DNA of 64,000 nucleotides from NCBI GenBank assembly GCA_013398615.1, contig VZSR01003371.1, forward strand, positions 5,152,029 to 5,216,028. Reading direction: 5' to 3'. Positions 12,901-27,900 of the stretch are shown one piece after another (the first letter of the stretch is position 1; each line of letters starts with the position of its first letter). The stretch comes from Brachypodius melanocephalos. Taxonomy: Eukaryota; Chordata; Aves; Passeriformes; Pycnonotidae. The translations under genes and the position numbers were made by a program. Below the pieces are notes generated by a model, which saw nothing but the letters and a program-made list of their open reading frames with translations, was not told the DNA's origin and did not search any database.

Positions 12901-15900
12901 ATTTATTGATACCTAGCAGGATTTATAGCTGCATTATTTATAAGGGGGGGGAATCTCAGAGCCATATTTAGACCTTGGTAATAAACTATTTTTAGCACCA
13001 TCTGTTTTTCTAGTTTGTTCCCTTGCTTAGGCAAGAGCATACTTTTATCCACCTCCCTTTCCCTTGCCCATTTAAAAGAATTCACAGTCTAAATCAAAGC
13101 ACAAGTTAGGATCACTCAGAATATTTATTGTGCAGCAATCCTCCTAATCATGTTCTGGAAATCAAACCTGCTGACTAAGGACAGTCTTGGGCTGATGTAA
13201 CACTATATGTTGTCTTCATAGAACTGAGCAGATTTTTTTAATGTAAGGGGCAATGTGTTTCACACAAAGGAGGTTACTATCTGGAAAGAAACAACTGATC
13301 ATTAACTGCATTAAGCCATCTGAAAAGTGGTTCACAACTCCTGGCAGTGCTTTTCTGGGACATAGTTGCCAAGCTTCACCCTCATTAAACACATAGGTTT
13401 TTTTTTTTTTGTCACAAGTACATTCTGCCGTGCCAGGCTGCTGTTAGAGTGGAGACAAATCATAAGCAGCTGCTGCAAGCACCTTGTTTCAGAGATGAGT
13501 TTCAAGCTGCAGCTGTTCCCACTCAAAAGCTCCCCCAAACCTCAAATTACCTCTGAGTTTACATTGATATTCTGCTTTTAGTACGTGACACAACCCTGGT
13601 GGCCTCTGCAGCATGACAAGGGACAGAATGAAGGGATTGCTGGTTCCTTGAACTCAGAGAAGCAAGGCTTTGGGCACTTCATGCTGATTAAGTTCTCAAA
13701 TGCACTTGATAGCAGCAATATATTCATCTTACCCTCCTAGCTCACAAAAGTTTTGTTTTTACTGGAACAGTAGCACAAATATTCAAAAGTTTCACTGTTA
13801 ACTGTGTCAGACTAAGAAATTTTACTGCAAAGCAATGCAGAAAACTCACATAAAAGATGAGCCCATGGAGTTCTTAAGTTCTTACTTGTTACAAAGGGCA
13901 GCAGCAATAAGGGTTGCAAGCTGGTTTCCTAGGCCTTGCAGCACAGGTCAAAGCATTCCTAGGAAGCAGACTGCATGCAGCAGAAAGCCAAAATAACTCC
14001 CAGCATGTAGTACATAGGTCAAAATGAAATTCTACAAATGCACAACAGAAACATACAGCCACTATAAATGGGTTCCAACAAAGTCTTGAGGGCTTTGAAA
14101 CTTTCAAGCAATCAGTATTATTAATAGAACATTCATTTGGCACTGGCAAATTATGCAACAATAATTTCAGAGTGAAGGAAATATAACAGTGCTGCCTACC
14201 CAGCAGCCTCTGGGATGTTTCCTTCCACTTCACTGCTTTATTTTTGCCTATTTTTTTTCAGTGGAGGAAGCAGGACACAGCACTTCTAACAGCAAGTACA
14301 ACAAACTGCCAGGTATATCCTTGGCAGCACAATACATGGACAGGCCTTTCCCAGGATCAGGGCCAGGATGGTAAAGTCTGCTCCTGGTGAGAAGCATCTC
14401 CACAAGCCCCAGCAGCAACCACTGTGTCCCATCTGCCAAAGCTCCCCACTGATGTGACAAGTGGTCAGTCCCTCTCCAGGGGAAAAAAAGCTCCAAATTG
14501 GTGCTGCTTGGAGAGGACACCTCTCAAAGAACAGTATGCCTCAACTGAGAGAGCTCAATAAAAGCTGTTTAAAGGACAGAATCAGTCTGCAGTACTTTGA
14601 GTGGCCACACAAAGCACATGGACAAAAGCCAGCACATACAGTAACTGTCGCAATAAATTTAAGATTTACTGCCAAGTATGCTTAAGAGTAAAAACTAAGA
14701 TTACAACTTGTAGTTCAATTCCCTAAGGCTGTTGCATAACCTGCAAATATATTACAACATGAGAGCAAACTAATACCGGTGATTAACTAGGAATATAATC
14801 AGAGGATCTGGAAATCTTCAAAAATGCAGCCGGTTGCAAGACTTATAGCAAAGCATCCAACTTTCATGGCGGCAAAGATGCTCACTTGTTTGCACATAGA
14901 CTTTTGTGAGGATCTGGATTCCTTTTACAAAGCTGACACCTTTTTAGCCAGTACATATGCATATTTAGTATGATTCTGCATTCAGACAGGACTATGGGGA
15001 CAGATGAATCACAGTCTCACAAAGCAACTGGAGAAGATGATAGCAGAAAGATCCATGATCAGGCTCGCTAGGATCTGCCCATCCACCCTTCCCTTACACA
15101 CCAGATGGCTCTGGAAAGACAACAGTTATCTGTCCTTAAAAATCAGTGATCACAAAGAAAGGGCTTTGTGATTAACTCTCAAGCCCTTACCCATTTGAGA
15201 GGTGGCTGGGCGCCAGTGAAAGGAACTGCGGCAAGTCAGAAGAATCTGTACAAACTCCATTTATATCCTATTCCATTCAGGGATCTCTCCCCTCCACCCC
15301 AATGACTAAGGGATCTGAGCAACTGGGATCCACAATGCCAACACTGAAACTCTCTCTCAGTCAATATTTTTATATAGCAAGTCTATGTGAAACTGATCTA
15401 CAGCTGGTTCTAACTGCATCAGATTATACATTGGCAAAAAATAGGAACCATTAGGAGACTGGTATTTTATCCTACTTAAATAGCTAATAATCTATAAGTG
15501 AAGTCTGATCTTATCTATCTTGAACCTCCAACTTTAAAAACAATGCTCCAAAAGCACTGAGGTAGTTTGAACAAATGTGACTTTTTGAAAAAAGTCACAC
15601 AATAAATGTGTTTTTTAAACCTTGGTAAGTTTGTTACCACCACTTAGCATTTTGAACAGTATTACTTCAGTCCCCATGATGATCATTGTTCAGCAACATG
15701 TTTCCATATCAAGGTCTCCACTGGCAGAGCACAGTGAAAAAAGTACAGAAAGGCCTTTTAACACATAAAGCACTTTAACTTTTAACACTGTAAGCAGCCA
15801 CAAACAAATCTTTGTCTCCTGACACTAGTCAGAATAAACATATCAATACAATAGCCATCAATACAAGGTCACTAACATTAACTTATTCAGTGTTAACTCC

Positions 15901-18900
15901 TCCTGATTTGGAGTGGTATCACCCTTGTTCCTCCTAGTAGAAACATTTTATTGTGACATGTACACAAAATTCCCTGACAATATCCAACAGTTCACCATTT
16001 TCTACAATTGCTGTATTTACACAAGCACACTCTGGCTTATGCCCACTACAAATGTCTGGTGACCACCTGAACAAATTTGTTTTATACTTTACTCAAGCTA
16101 AAGGTGGGAATCCAGCTCTTTAGCTGTTAAGTAGTGGATAAATACTTCAGGTATTGCAAGTATGCTTTACAAAGGATTCCTTATACCCCCATCAAACAGA
16201 GAATAAGGTATTTACCAGATTAACCACACCCTAAAGTTTAATCTAATTGTTTTTGAATCAGACTGTATCACTACCAGACACCACAAAAACACTACACTTG
16301 ACATGCAGGCGCCCCATTGACTTGAGGACCCATTTCACTTAAAACTGAATTTTTTTCTGCTGCTCACTGCTGCAGGGAGAGGACACCTGCAGAGCTCAAC
16401 CACCACAGAACACAGGTGAAATAAGCTGAATTTAAACCAGGGTTTTGTCCAAAGGAGTTGAAAACAACCAGTTTGGATCTTGAAGCATTTATTGATCCCT
16501 CAAAAGATGGGAATCAATTAAGTTCTTTCCAGTATACTGAAGCCATTCAAGGTTATTTATTACTACCTAACTACTCAGGGTCTGTGCTTTCTGCTGTTAA
16601 AGGACCTTAGGCTCAGTAATAGAAAGGACAGAAAATGCTCATTTCTTCTTACGGTTATTCAAACTCTCCACCAGGTGTCCTCTCCCTAGGACAGCAGAAA
16701 GAATTCAGCTCTTTTAGAATATGAATACCAGAGAAGAGTATTTTTTGTATATGGAGCATATATTTACTTTAGTTATATGTCTGAGGTGAGGCTGGAAGTG
16801 AAACACACTCCACTGCAAAGTTAAGTATTTCTGTTCATATTAAACTCCATTATTACATTCCTACTCACCTGACCAAGTACTTCTATTTAACAAGCTTAAG
16901 GGTCATTTACCAACCCAACTGTGCACTTGCATGCCCTGAAAACACACCTTACTGTGCCAACTATGTGAGCTTTGCAAAATTGAAAAAAGTAAGTTTATTG
17001 CTCTGGGACATGCAATTTTAACAAGCCTTGGAAATTCAACTTAAAGTTTTGGTTCTATAGTAACACAGGCTCAAGTTACAAGAGTTACACAACCAAAATA
17101 ATATTAAATGCTTAACACAATGGCCTGTGCATTGAGCACTTCAGGACAGTACAACCACTCTGAAATCACTGAAACCTTCAAGTCTGTATTTTGACTCAGG
17201 AAAAGTATCCTTAAAACAAGTATGATGAATAACATTCTCAAAAAAAACCCCTAAACCTGGCTAGGCAAGCTATTATGCAAAAGTAAACTCTAATTAAATG
17301 CTGAAAGGAGAAAGGCAAAAATACACCCTGCAATAAGTTTGTATTTCAGGGGTTTGGAGCACACCAAGAGTCTCAGCCTCTGGATCAATTTTGGTTTTGT
17401 GTATTAATGAAGAATTTCAGTGGGGCTCTATGCTGACTATGCTTCAAGCACATCTGATTTCTGTCACACTCAGCACACACTACAGCAGTTACAAGTAACC
17501 TTGAAGCTCTACAAAATAGGACATGACAGTTAAGCCACAAGCACCTGCCATATGTGTTTTAAGATCTTTCATACTAATTGTACATTATAACACTGCTTCA
17601 TATCACTTACTTTAACCTACTAGTTCAAACTTAGATACCCTTGTAACACATGTCTTTTAAAAGGGATAATTTTCAACACACTAGCTGAAATGGAGTTACC
17701 CAAGATCAGCTGAAGTTCAGAAAACTTTCAGTCCTGCTAAGTAATTAACATCACAGTATTCTTGTTCCAATACTGCCAAGAACACAAAGTTCTCCTGCTC
17801 TTTACTGGTAATGTGAATTGGTCTAGAAGACAAGCAAAGCACACACACTGATCAACGTAAAACAGAACTGAAAACTGAGACGGTTAAAATATAACTAGAC
17901 AAAGGAAAAGTCTCATACAGTATCAAAAGCCACACCTGAAGAACACTGGGAATATGCAAAACCCTTTCCCAGAAGGCCAGCATCTTTGCAGAGCTTAAAT
18001 TACTCAACCTCTGGTCTTAAAGGCTCTTTTAAACTCTGCATTTGTAAAACCTGTAGAGACAAAGCAATCATATACAGAATTTTTGAGTTGGGACAAATTA
18101 GTCTACCTCTTGCATGAGAAAAAGGACCACATAGGCTTTTACTACTCAGGCTTGGCTGAGGGAAGGCAGTTTCTTTTCTTCTGTAAGGAGCTAGAAATGT
18201 TGTAAGTGTGATATTGCAGCCTTCTGCTACATCCTGCATCCTCCCTGGGTAAGGTGGAAGAAGAGAGACTCAACCTACAGCAGGCACCAGTGACCCCAGA
18301 AGGGACACACTGAGCCAGGCCTTGGTTCAAATGCAGACCTAAAGATCTACCACTTCTTCCCCTTTCACTGACAGGCACAGGATGTTGTTCTCCTATTGCA
18401 CTAGAACATCTTGTCCTTTTGAATATGAAATAGTTACATACAAAAAAAATCTGCAAGTAGAATTTCAACATTTTGATATTTCTGATTAAGGCAGACTTTG
18501 CAATGATACCTGCAACACTAGGGTACTGCAAAGAGGGAACGTTAAAAATTTTCAATAGGCCTCCAAAATACAACTCAATATTTTATCCCACTGAAACACA
18601 TCATGAAAACACTTTTGTGCTGGAGATAGTTCATGTTCAAAACGTCCTACTGACTGAGCAAGAGGGCCCATTTTTACAATCCCCAAATACGCTCCTTTTT
18701 AGAGGAAAACAAATTATTAAGGGTTTTCATGTACAAAGAAACAACTGGGAAGAGGCACTACACTAAAAGAAGAGTGTCTGCATTCAGCTATTCTACAATA
18801 GTCATTGTCCTTCAAACCTCACACCCTTCTCACTTAACTGCTACACAGGCAAGCCTCAACTCACTCATACATGGGGACTTCCTACAACTTTTCCCCTCAA

Positions 18901-21900
18901 AGTAATGAGTTGTCAAATTCGTGGTATGATTAGGGGAAAAATTAAAGTCCAGGATTCCTTTGATAATATTGCAAAATAATTAACATGAAAAAATGTTAGT
19001 GCTGTTTTCAATTAAAACCAGAGGGTGCTTCCCTACTACAGGAGAAACATGTTTGACAGACTAAAGACAACACTTGTCAAACCATCCTGTATACCTTGCA
19101 TTAATAAAGCACAGTTCAACTGAACATAAGTACAGTTGAGTACACTGCATTTCATGCAGCTGGAAGCAATGGTCCTAGGTCTGAGAAAGACATTTGTACA
19201 AACATCTGCAAAAAAGCTCAATGAGTTGATCCTCTCTCCTTTCCCAGTTTCCAAAGTACTCTGCGTTTTTGCTCCTCCTATCATTCTTCTTTATAATGCC
19301 TAGAAGAAAGAACATTCTTTTGGATCAAAGAAAAAATGAACTGCCTAGATTAGCTCTAAAATGTTTCAGTTACACTTGACAAAGTTGTTGAAATCATTTT
19401 AGTTTACATCAGTTTATCCATTTCTATATCTAATTTGAGTACTTGAGTACTTAGTCATTTGGTTGAATTGACAAGGTTGCCACATTAATAACTGAGTTAT
19501 CAGCACTGCTCAGCAGTACTGGAAGCAAGCAGAAGCAGTTGCATTTAAGAACTGAGGATGCATTTGCTATTTTCTCAAAAGCTTAGGAAGACAGTTAAAG
19601 TGGAAGTGCTGTTAAGCAAACATCCGGATCGATGGAATAGTCATTTCACAGAGCACTGAATGAACCAAGTTATTTTTTAACTACTGCAAGTTCAAGATTC
19701 TTTAAAAAGGCTGTTGGGCGGATGAAGTGTGTCACGCCAGTAACTGCAACAAGAACAACTAATGGAAAACTACCCAGGCTTCTGTTTCACACAAGGTGCT
19801 GCAGCTCACACTCCAAAAGGTTTGGGCTAAGACAAGCTCTTCACATTTCTGCTCTTCACATTTCTGACTTTTTTTGTTGAAGTCAAGCATTTTAGCCAAT
19901 ACAGGTTTATCAAAACCACTCTGTCAGCAAGATACATCTTCTGATGTAGCAAAATTAAGCTTAACACAATGGGATCTATCTGCTACTTATCCAGTTGATG
20001 ACTGCACTTGAAATTTTATTTCATCCCTGATTACCTTCTACTGCACTTCAGAGTTAAGAACTGTTCAAGAGCTGCATTTTGTTCTCTATCACTTCATTAT
20101 TACAACAGACCTAATCTCCAAGGTACCACCTTATTTCCCAGCCAGTGCAAATATTTACTTGAACTATTTAATTGCATTTTTAAACCAGGCAGCTGATGTC
20201 TGATCAAAGTATTTTCCTGAAAGTCAGATATACAACACAGCAGATGTGCTCACGTGGCAAAGCAACCTCAAAATCTGTGCTGGGATCTCCAACACTGGGA
20301 ACAGTGCAGAGAAACTATAACCATGACAACAGCAAATCACCTACAAAGAAAGGCTGCAACACCTCCTGATATCAAAATAACACAAACCCTAGCTTCATCC
20401 TGCAATGCCCGAATAAAAGCAGTGTTTTTCACTCCAAACTGACACTTTCAATCTTCATCTTAAGAGGAAATGTAAAACCAGCTCCTTCTGTTACACACAA
20501 ATGAATAATTTATATAAATAAAAGTGAATAAATTTTGAGAATTATTCAAAAACAAAGAAAACCAGACTCCAGAATATTTTCTTAAAAGCAAGTTAAAATA
20601 ACTAATTTTTTCATGTCCACTTGCATAGAAAGTTGGACAACTCTAAATATCTGGATATGAAGCAACTGGCCAGATTTGAAAGAAATTTAGTCTCATTTAG
20701 TCCTGATTTTCTTTAGACTCACCTGAAAGTAACTGTACTAACTTCTGCCATAAATAATATTTTTCATTGAACAAAAAAAAAAATCTTTAATCCTTTACTT
20801 CAAAATGCACAGTAAAAACTTCATACACCTGACCACTTGAATCCTGGTAAATCCCCACACAGATTCCAGAAACACTCAAAATCCACACCAGAGGACTGCC
20901 TACCACCACTGAGTGACCTTCCTGTTGCTCTCTCCCTTCAACCATACCAAAAAAGTCCTCAGATTTTAGAGGCTTCTTGGCACTGTTGATTCCTGGGTAA
21001 CTCTTCTGAAACAGACAAGATTCCTCTTGCTTTCTGCAAGCTTAAATTATTCTCATTTGAAAATGGAAATTCCTCCCTACACATACACACAAGTCCTCAT
21101 CTTTGTAACGTTTGCAACAAAAGCTCATTTCACATCAGGACTGCAGCTGCATTTGTTGTAAGCCAATTTTCTTCCTTCACAAAAAATCCCCAGCAGTCAT
21201 TACACTCAAGTAGACTTACATATACAAGTTTGAAGGCAAGTTATTTTTCCTAATATGTTTATGTACCACACTGAAGTTTAAAAGTCTTTTTGAACATCAA
21301 AAACCCCACAGAAGATGAGTCTTCTGCACTAATCCAGTTTAAACCTAGTACTTTCTTATCTTCTTCTTGTGTGCTCTGATCTCACAGGAAGTTTCTTGGG
21401 TGGAGACTTGAGAAGGTTTTCAAAAGCCTCTGAACTGTATCTGAATTACTAGTTTGGTTTTATTACACATGCCCACTTTCCACCATCCCAACAGACCTTA
21501 AACCAGAATACAGTTCCAGAGAAAAACCTCTGCCCTGGCACACCTTCATTCCCCTAGAGCTGAGGAGATCACACACCCCACTCTGCAGAGCAACTAATGT
21601 CTTACTCTACTTACCCCTACTGACATAATCAAAACATGTTAAAAGACTTTTCCACAATAGGACAGGCAAGGGAGCTGAGTGGCCACTCTTCAAGGGAGCC
21701 CAGAACAGCAGCATGACACAACTAGTCTTGGAAGTTACGCCTTGTCCCAAAAGTAAAAGGGTGAGTTATCCAAAACCATGCTATGACACAGCACTTGGAA
21801 TAAAAGGTCAAGTTATAGTCTGTACTAAAGGCCCTAACAGCAACAAAGTTGCACTGCCGACAAAAAAATAAACTAAGCATTGAACCTCAATTGCTTACTA

Positions 21901-24900
21901 CAGGAAAGACAAGTCCAGAAGAGATTAATTGTTTCTTCATCATGATCAGACAGTTTTCTAAGAACTGTATCTCTTCTAGTTTCACGTACTTAAGAGCACT
22001 GGTATGTTTATCTCAAGTGTGGCACACAAACCTGCTCCCAACTCTAATGCTGTCCTCCATGACCAGCTAAATCATCACTTAGGAGTTCTGCAAGGCACAG
22101 TGCAGCAATACTAAGACCATCATAGAGAGGTGAAATCTAATCAACACACAAAACTGCTTGAAGATGGAGGCGACAATATATCTTTGTGACAATGCATCTG
22201 AAGACAGAATAAAAATGGGAAAAATGTGCCCCAAAAAGTACATTATATTAACATACTTCATGAGTTAAAGCTAAGTGACATCAGCCACATAAGGGAAGGC
22301 TGGAATATTCATGAACTTGATTGAAATGATATCATGGACACATTTATAGAAAAGCACAAGGTCACACCATCAAACTGCATCACGAGGAATTAATCAGTTG
22401 GGAAGGGTCAGAGGAGGACAAGAAAAACAAGTGACTGCAGTCACCAACACAAAACAGCCATAAGAGAAGAGAGAATAAAAGCAAATAGGAAAAAAAATAG
22501 TTGTCAGAGGTAGGCAAGGTTCACAGTCTGCTTCAGCAGAGCCTGGTTTATTTAGCATAGTGAAAGAGACAACCAGCAGTAACTTCCTCCAAAGCAGGCA
22601 CACTGCAGAGGGATCAGCTGGAAGAAGAACTAAAGAATCAGCTCCAGGGCAAACACACTTGATAAGGACATGTGATATGATCAGCCACGAGTAAGTTTAA
22701 GAAATCACTCAACCTTCTTCATGGCGGTTTCTAACATAAACCAATCATGTTGGGAACGAACAATAAAATCCAGTTCCAATTAAAAACCATGTTAGATGGT
22801 GCTCATGTGCTAATCCTAAAAGTAAAACAAGACAAACCACAGGAACTTCTGCGATATTCACTTGACTTTTACAGAATACACAGGAATCTGTGTAATCTCT
22901 CTTTCAACAAGACTTCAGCTTAGCTATACATCTGACAGTACTTCTTGGAAATTGATGCTTCCACAGTATAACAGCCTAACAAAGAAGGTTAAGGAAGAGA
23001 AACTAGCAGGGTGGGGAGTGTTACACAAGAACAGATTTATCATAAATCTCAGGACGTATTTAAATAGATCACAGAAAAATATTTTGACCACAAGCTGGCC
23101 AGTGAAGGGTGAAAGTAGCCTTACTCTGTGTACATAAAACCTTTTCAGATGGAGAGAAGAAAGAAGTAGGTATGAGTCACATTAAAGAATTTAAATATGA
23201 CTGCTCTGGAAATGACGTGTAGAAGGTAAAGGAGGTTTAAAGCAGCAGGAGTTAACAGCAGCACTCATAGTTCACTAACGGTTCCACTGAGGTTTGTTCT
23301 TACAGATTAGAGGTTATTACAAATACGACTGTTCACTAAAAATGCATTTCAACATCCTGCCCCTCCTTCATTTCCTCTCTGTAATCCTTTGGTTTACAGT
23401 TTCCAAACATGAACTTTAAGGATCAAGCTATTTCTGCTGTAACCCAAAGGTAAAACCACTAATATGTATTACAAACCATATTATCATTACAAAACTGGAC
23501 TTGACCCTCAGTCTGAATGAATATAGATCAAATGATCCCCCATGGAAGACATGAAGTCTGTTTCACAGCAAGGGAAATACTTTACCACAACAGAAGAAAA
23601 AAATCACCCCAGTATGACAGCAGCTAAATCAGCCAAGCAATACTGCTTGCAACATCTCCTGTAAGATATCAAAGCAAAAAAAGGTTGTTTTGTTTTTAGA
23701 TAAACAGAGGAGAAACTCAAAGTGCTCCAAACCTGTCACTTGTTACACTCTGCAGACAATATGTTGTAGCACTAGTTTGAATCTCCTTCCTATTTAGGTC
23801 ACAGTTCCTGCTGCTCCCACAAGTTACTGTAGGACAGAGAAACACCTCAAATCACCGCTATTGTGGTGAATGTGGCAGTATATTGATTTTTGCTTTGTGT
23901 AACTGGCAGTTGGTTTCATCGCTACTCAGGAGAACAGGAATCTTAACTGAGGTTATTTCACAGGTGCATGAGGAACTCCTAAAGTAGAAGATCCAGCATG
24001 TATCAGTAGACTCATATCTGAAGAAAAAAAATAGCATTTATGCCTAAATAGACATTTGAAGCCAAAGGCCATCTCAAGAAAATCTGCTTTACAAATAGTG
24101 CTGCTCAGGAAATTAATAATTGGAAGAGACAGGCATTGAGAGCTATTCATAGACCTAGAGCACACACTAAAAGGTTGAAGAGGACATTCCTTCCTTCCCC
24201 CTCAAACTCTGGCATCCCCTCCTCAAGTACACTATGTAGTATGCTTTTTTTAACCCATAGCTTTAAGGCACTAACTTCCAGACTATCAAACTGCTGACAG
24301 CAGCAACAACAACAAAAAAATCTCCCCTAATTCTGCTTGGGAACAGACCTTATGAGCAGTTTTCACCCTTTTTCCACGATCCTCTAGCTGCTGACTGCCA
24401 TACATGCAACTTATCTAATAGTTCCCCAAAGGTCTTCATATTTTTCAGAATATGTATTAAGACAGAAAAAGCCAGAGCTATGTTAAGTGGATTTCAATTT
24501 AATATGGTAATGCTGAAGATTCAAAACCAGTCATTGATTGCAGAAGCAGACTCACTAAAAAAATACAAGTACAAGCCATAAAAAGAGTTGATCACATTAG
24601 CAGAAGGATGTCCTGTGTGTCTGGGAGCAAAGAGTGGACAGGGAGATAAGTTTGAGTGAGTTCACATGGCTTCACAGATGCTGGATTCTCTCAGCTCTGG
24701 CTCTCAGATATGCCATGGTTACAACATCCAGCAAACATCAGGGTCACTAGATCCCAAATCTACCTAGTCAGGGAATGATTTTGTATAAGGCAGCTTCTAC
24801 AGTAGCCTAAGAATAGCTCAGTGTATTTATACAGAACTAACTGTGGGTCATGCCACCACACAAGAGGATCAGAGAACTCAGTTCCACTGGATATTTCTGC

Positions 24901-27900
24901 TACAATTGATAGAATTTTCCTTACTGCCATAATGAAAGTGGAGCAAGACTTAGCAATGTTCGGCACCAGGAAGGACAGCTGGTTTTCTGGACAGTTATTC
25001 TCTACAAGGATCTAAACAGGATTTTGACACCAGACCAAAGAACTTGAAAAAATCCCTGAACAGAAAGCAGAAGAGCTGCAAAAATAACGCAGAGCAAAGC
25101 CAAAGGGACTCTCCAAACAGCAATGTACATGAAGCAGAACCTGAGGAGTGGCAAGCTGTGTAAACTACTTAATTCTGCACATGTCCTGTTCTCACACAGT
25201 AATAGAGAAAGAATCACTCCTGCTTCCAACATTCAGTTCTGCTGTCCTCCCTCCAAAAGAGAGCTTACAGCAGCAAGTAATAGTCCATAACATCCTTATA
25301 AAACATAAGCACATGCAGGAACACAGAGATACTGTAATAGGGAAAGAAGCTGGCAACTTTTAGGAAGAAAAAAGTTTTTTGACCATGTGAAATTAGCCAG
25401 CAGACATCACGCTGGGTTGCCAATTCCCAGTAAACAGTGACATGCATTTTGTAAAGATGCTTAAATGTCATCTGAAAAAAAATATTGACTCCCAGTAGAA
25501 GAGTTCCATACTTTAGGTTTGTACCCTGTAAGATTCATCCTAGAGGGAAAAGCCTTACATGCAGACAAAGGTTTCCCTTTTCAAGGCCTGTTACTAAAGG
25601 AGCTTTTCAAGTTCAAGAATCTTACTTTTTTTTAAGAACACAGCTGGGCAGAATAGCATCCAAATTCAACAGTATCAGAGACCAGAGGTTCTCTAAACCC
25701 TGTATCAAACCATCAGACTAGCTCCTTCAGGCAACAATGTTCAAGGTAAGAAAAACAGTCATCTGTCTTTGAAAAATAACTAGGTCAAGAAAAGCCTCTG
25801 CTGTGGTTAGAAAAAATCCACAAGGCCATTTCTTGACAAACTTTATGACCCATGTAACTCCAGTTTGGAATGCAGTTATCAGTTATGCTTCAGCACAGAA
25901 AACTTAAATCTGTTCATGACAGCAAGATCATTTTAAGTAGCAAGACTGGAAAAAAAATGCTCCCCTCTAATACCGCTCAACCTAAAAAGTTTTTTCTAAC
26001 ATATTAAAGACTCCATTAAGTAGAAATTACAGCTGTAAGTAAAGAATCTTATTTATCATAATGAAGAGGGGGAATTACATAAAATTTGCATTAGCCAAGT
26101 TCAGATGCATCTGAAATGGAGCTCTAGATGGACAGCAATTTCCAACCCTCTTCCTTCCCCCTTTTTAAGCTACCTAGATATTCATCTTGTTCATGGCAGG
26201 AAGAGGTAAAAGCATCACAATTAAGTCTGGCATTATCTCCAACAACTTGGTAAACTCCAGATTAATCCTTGGGTACTTACATTGGTACCAGAGTGAATCA
26301 AGTCTCAGTTAACTGGGCCTATTTACTAAAACAGGATTGGAAAAATTAAAAGCATGTTTGAATTCAAGCCTGGTAGAAGCTGAAGGTAACTGGACAGGAC
26401 CTGCTGGTCCTGCCTGAAGGATCTGTCATCAATATGAGCAGTTGCTCCTTTAAGTCTGAGATTATACAAGAAGCCTCAGATGTGCCCTGGAGAGCTTAGG
26501 AAAAGCTTTCCTGTTCTGCAACACTTATTTGAAAGGCCTTCCTTCTCAAAAATGGCTATTTCTTGGACAAGGTACAAAGACTAACATCAGCCCTAGCATC
26601 AAAAAGTCATCAATAAGCAAAGGAATTTGGTTATTGGTACTAGTTCTGTACCAAGCATAGAGCTGTATAAGAACATCAGTTGCACTGAAATAGCCGGGAT
26701 TTGGAGACCATTCATGCTCAGCAGATGCCAAATGCTATGGGCAGGACTCTCCTACCAGTGTGAGCTCTGATGATTAAGTGCCCCAGGCTACTCTCAGAAG
26801 AAGCCAAATACTGGCAACTGGAAACTTCTAACTTACTGAAGTAGTTATTTGCAGTGCTTTGAACTAAGCTAAAAATACATAGCTTTTGATATATCAAGGA
26901 TCATTCTTCTCATCTAAATCAGTATGAAGCCAGCACTACATGCACACTGATACAGGCAAAAATACACCACTTGTCCTCCTCACTATAACAATAATTACTT
27001 TTTAATAGACTACAGTTTCATTTTAATAGGTTATAGCTTGAACTGTGATGCCCTAAAATATACAAGAACTAAGCAAATAAAAGAAGTCCAGAAGGTAACC
27101 CTGTGAAATCAATTCATATTGGTTTTGTACCACGATATAAAAAGTTGACATTTAAAGGCTTCACATATTAGAGCAAATGATAAACTGGGTAGAGAATGTT
27201 TCTCTAAACCATCCCACTAAAAGTAAAAATACCTGTCAGGTGCTAAAGCTTTGCAAGACCAGGACGCTAATTACCTGTGATTCATTAGCCATCCCACAAA
27301 TCTGTTATTGCTTCCTCATATGGAAAGTTCTAAAGGACTGTCATATTCTCAAGCCTGGCAGTCAGAAGATGACTCACTCACTTTGAGACAAAACATTATT
27401 ACCAAAATATAATGCCTGTTTCATACAGACATTGTAATCACCATTGTATTTGAAAGATGAAAACAAGGAAAAGGAATTCAGCTCCCCTTCCTTTGAGTCC
27501 TCCTCATACAAAACTCAAACCACAGGGGTGGCAAGGGGAGGGGAGTGAGGAAGGGAAAAACAAATGCTGAAGTTGTTTCTATAACCAAGCCTTCCGTAAT
27601 TTCAAAGCATGTATCACACTAACATGCTGCAGAGTGATCACAGGAAAGCAGAGCTTCAGGGAAGATAATTCCTTATATACCAGTGCCTTGCGCACTGCCA
27701 TTTGCTTACGAACATCCTTAAACAACAAAAATTCAAGTAGCTGGAGAGCCCAAACTTAAAATTACACAATAGAGATCATGAAAAGAAGTGTTTCACAGTT
27801 AGCACATCTTCAGCTACATAAAATAAAACATAAGAAAACTAAAGCATCAAGTGATAAAGGAGGGTCTGTAATTCAGAACAAAAAAAGATACAGTTTAAGT

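Noticed and set aside
18142..18573. 143-codon minus-strand frame in the last intron, overlapping a 79-codon one
   Set aside because: There is no recognisable family or domain, the composition is mixed, and no splice or promoter context is seen. The length is compatible with chance over the number of frames examined.
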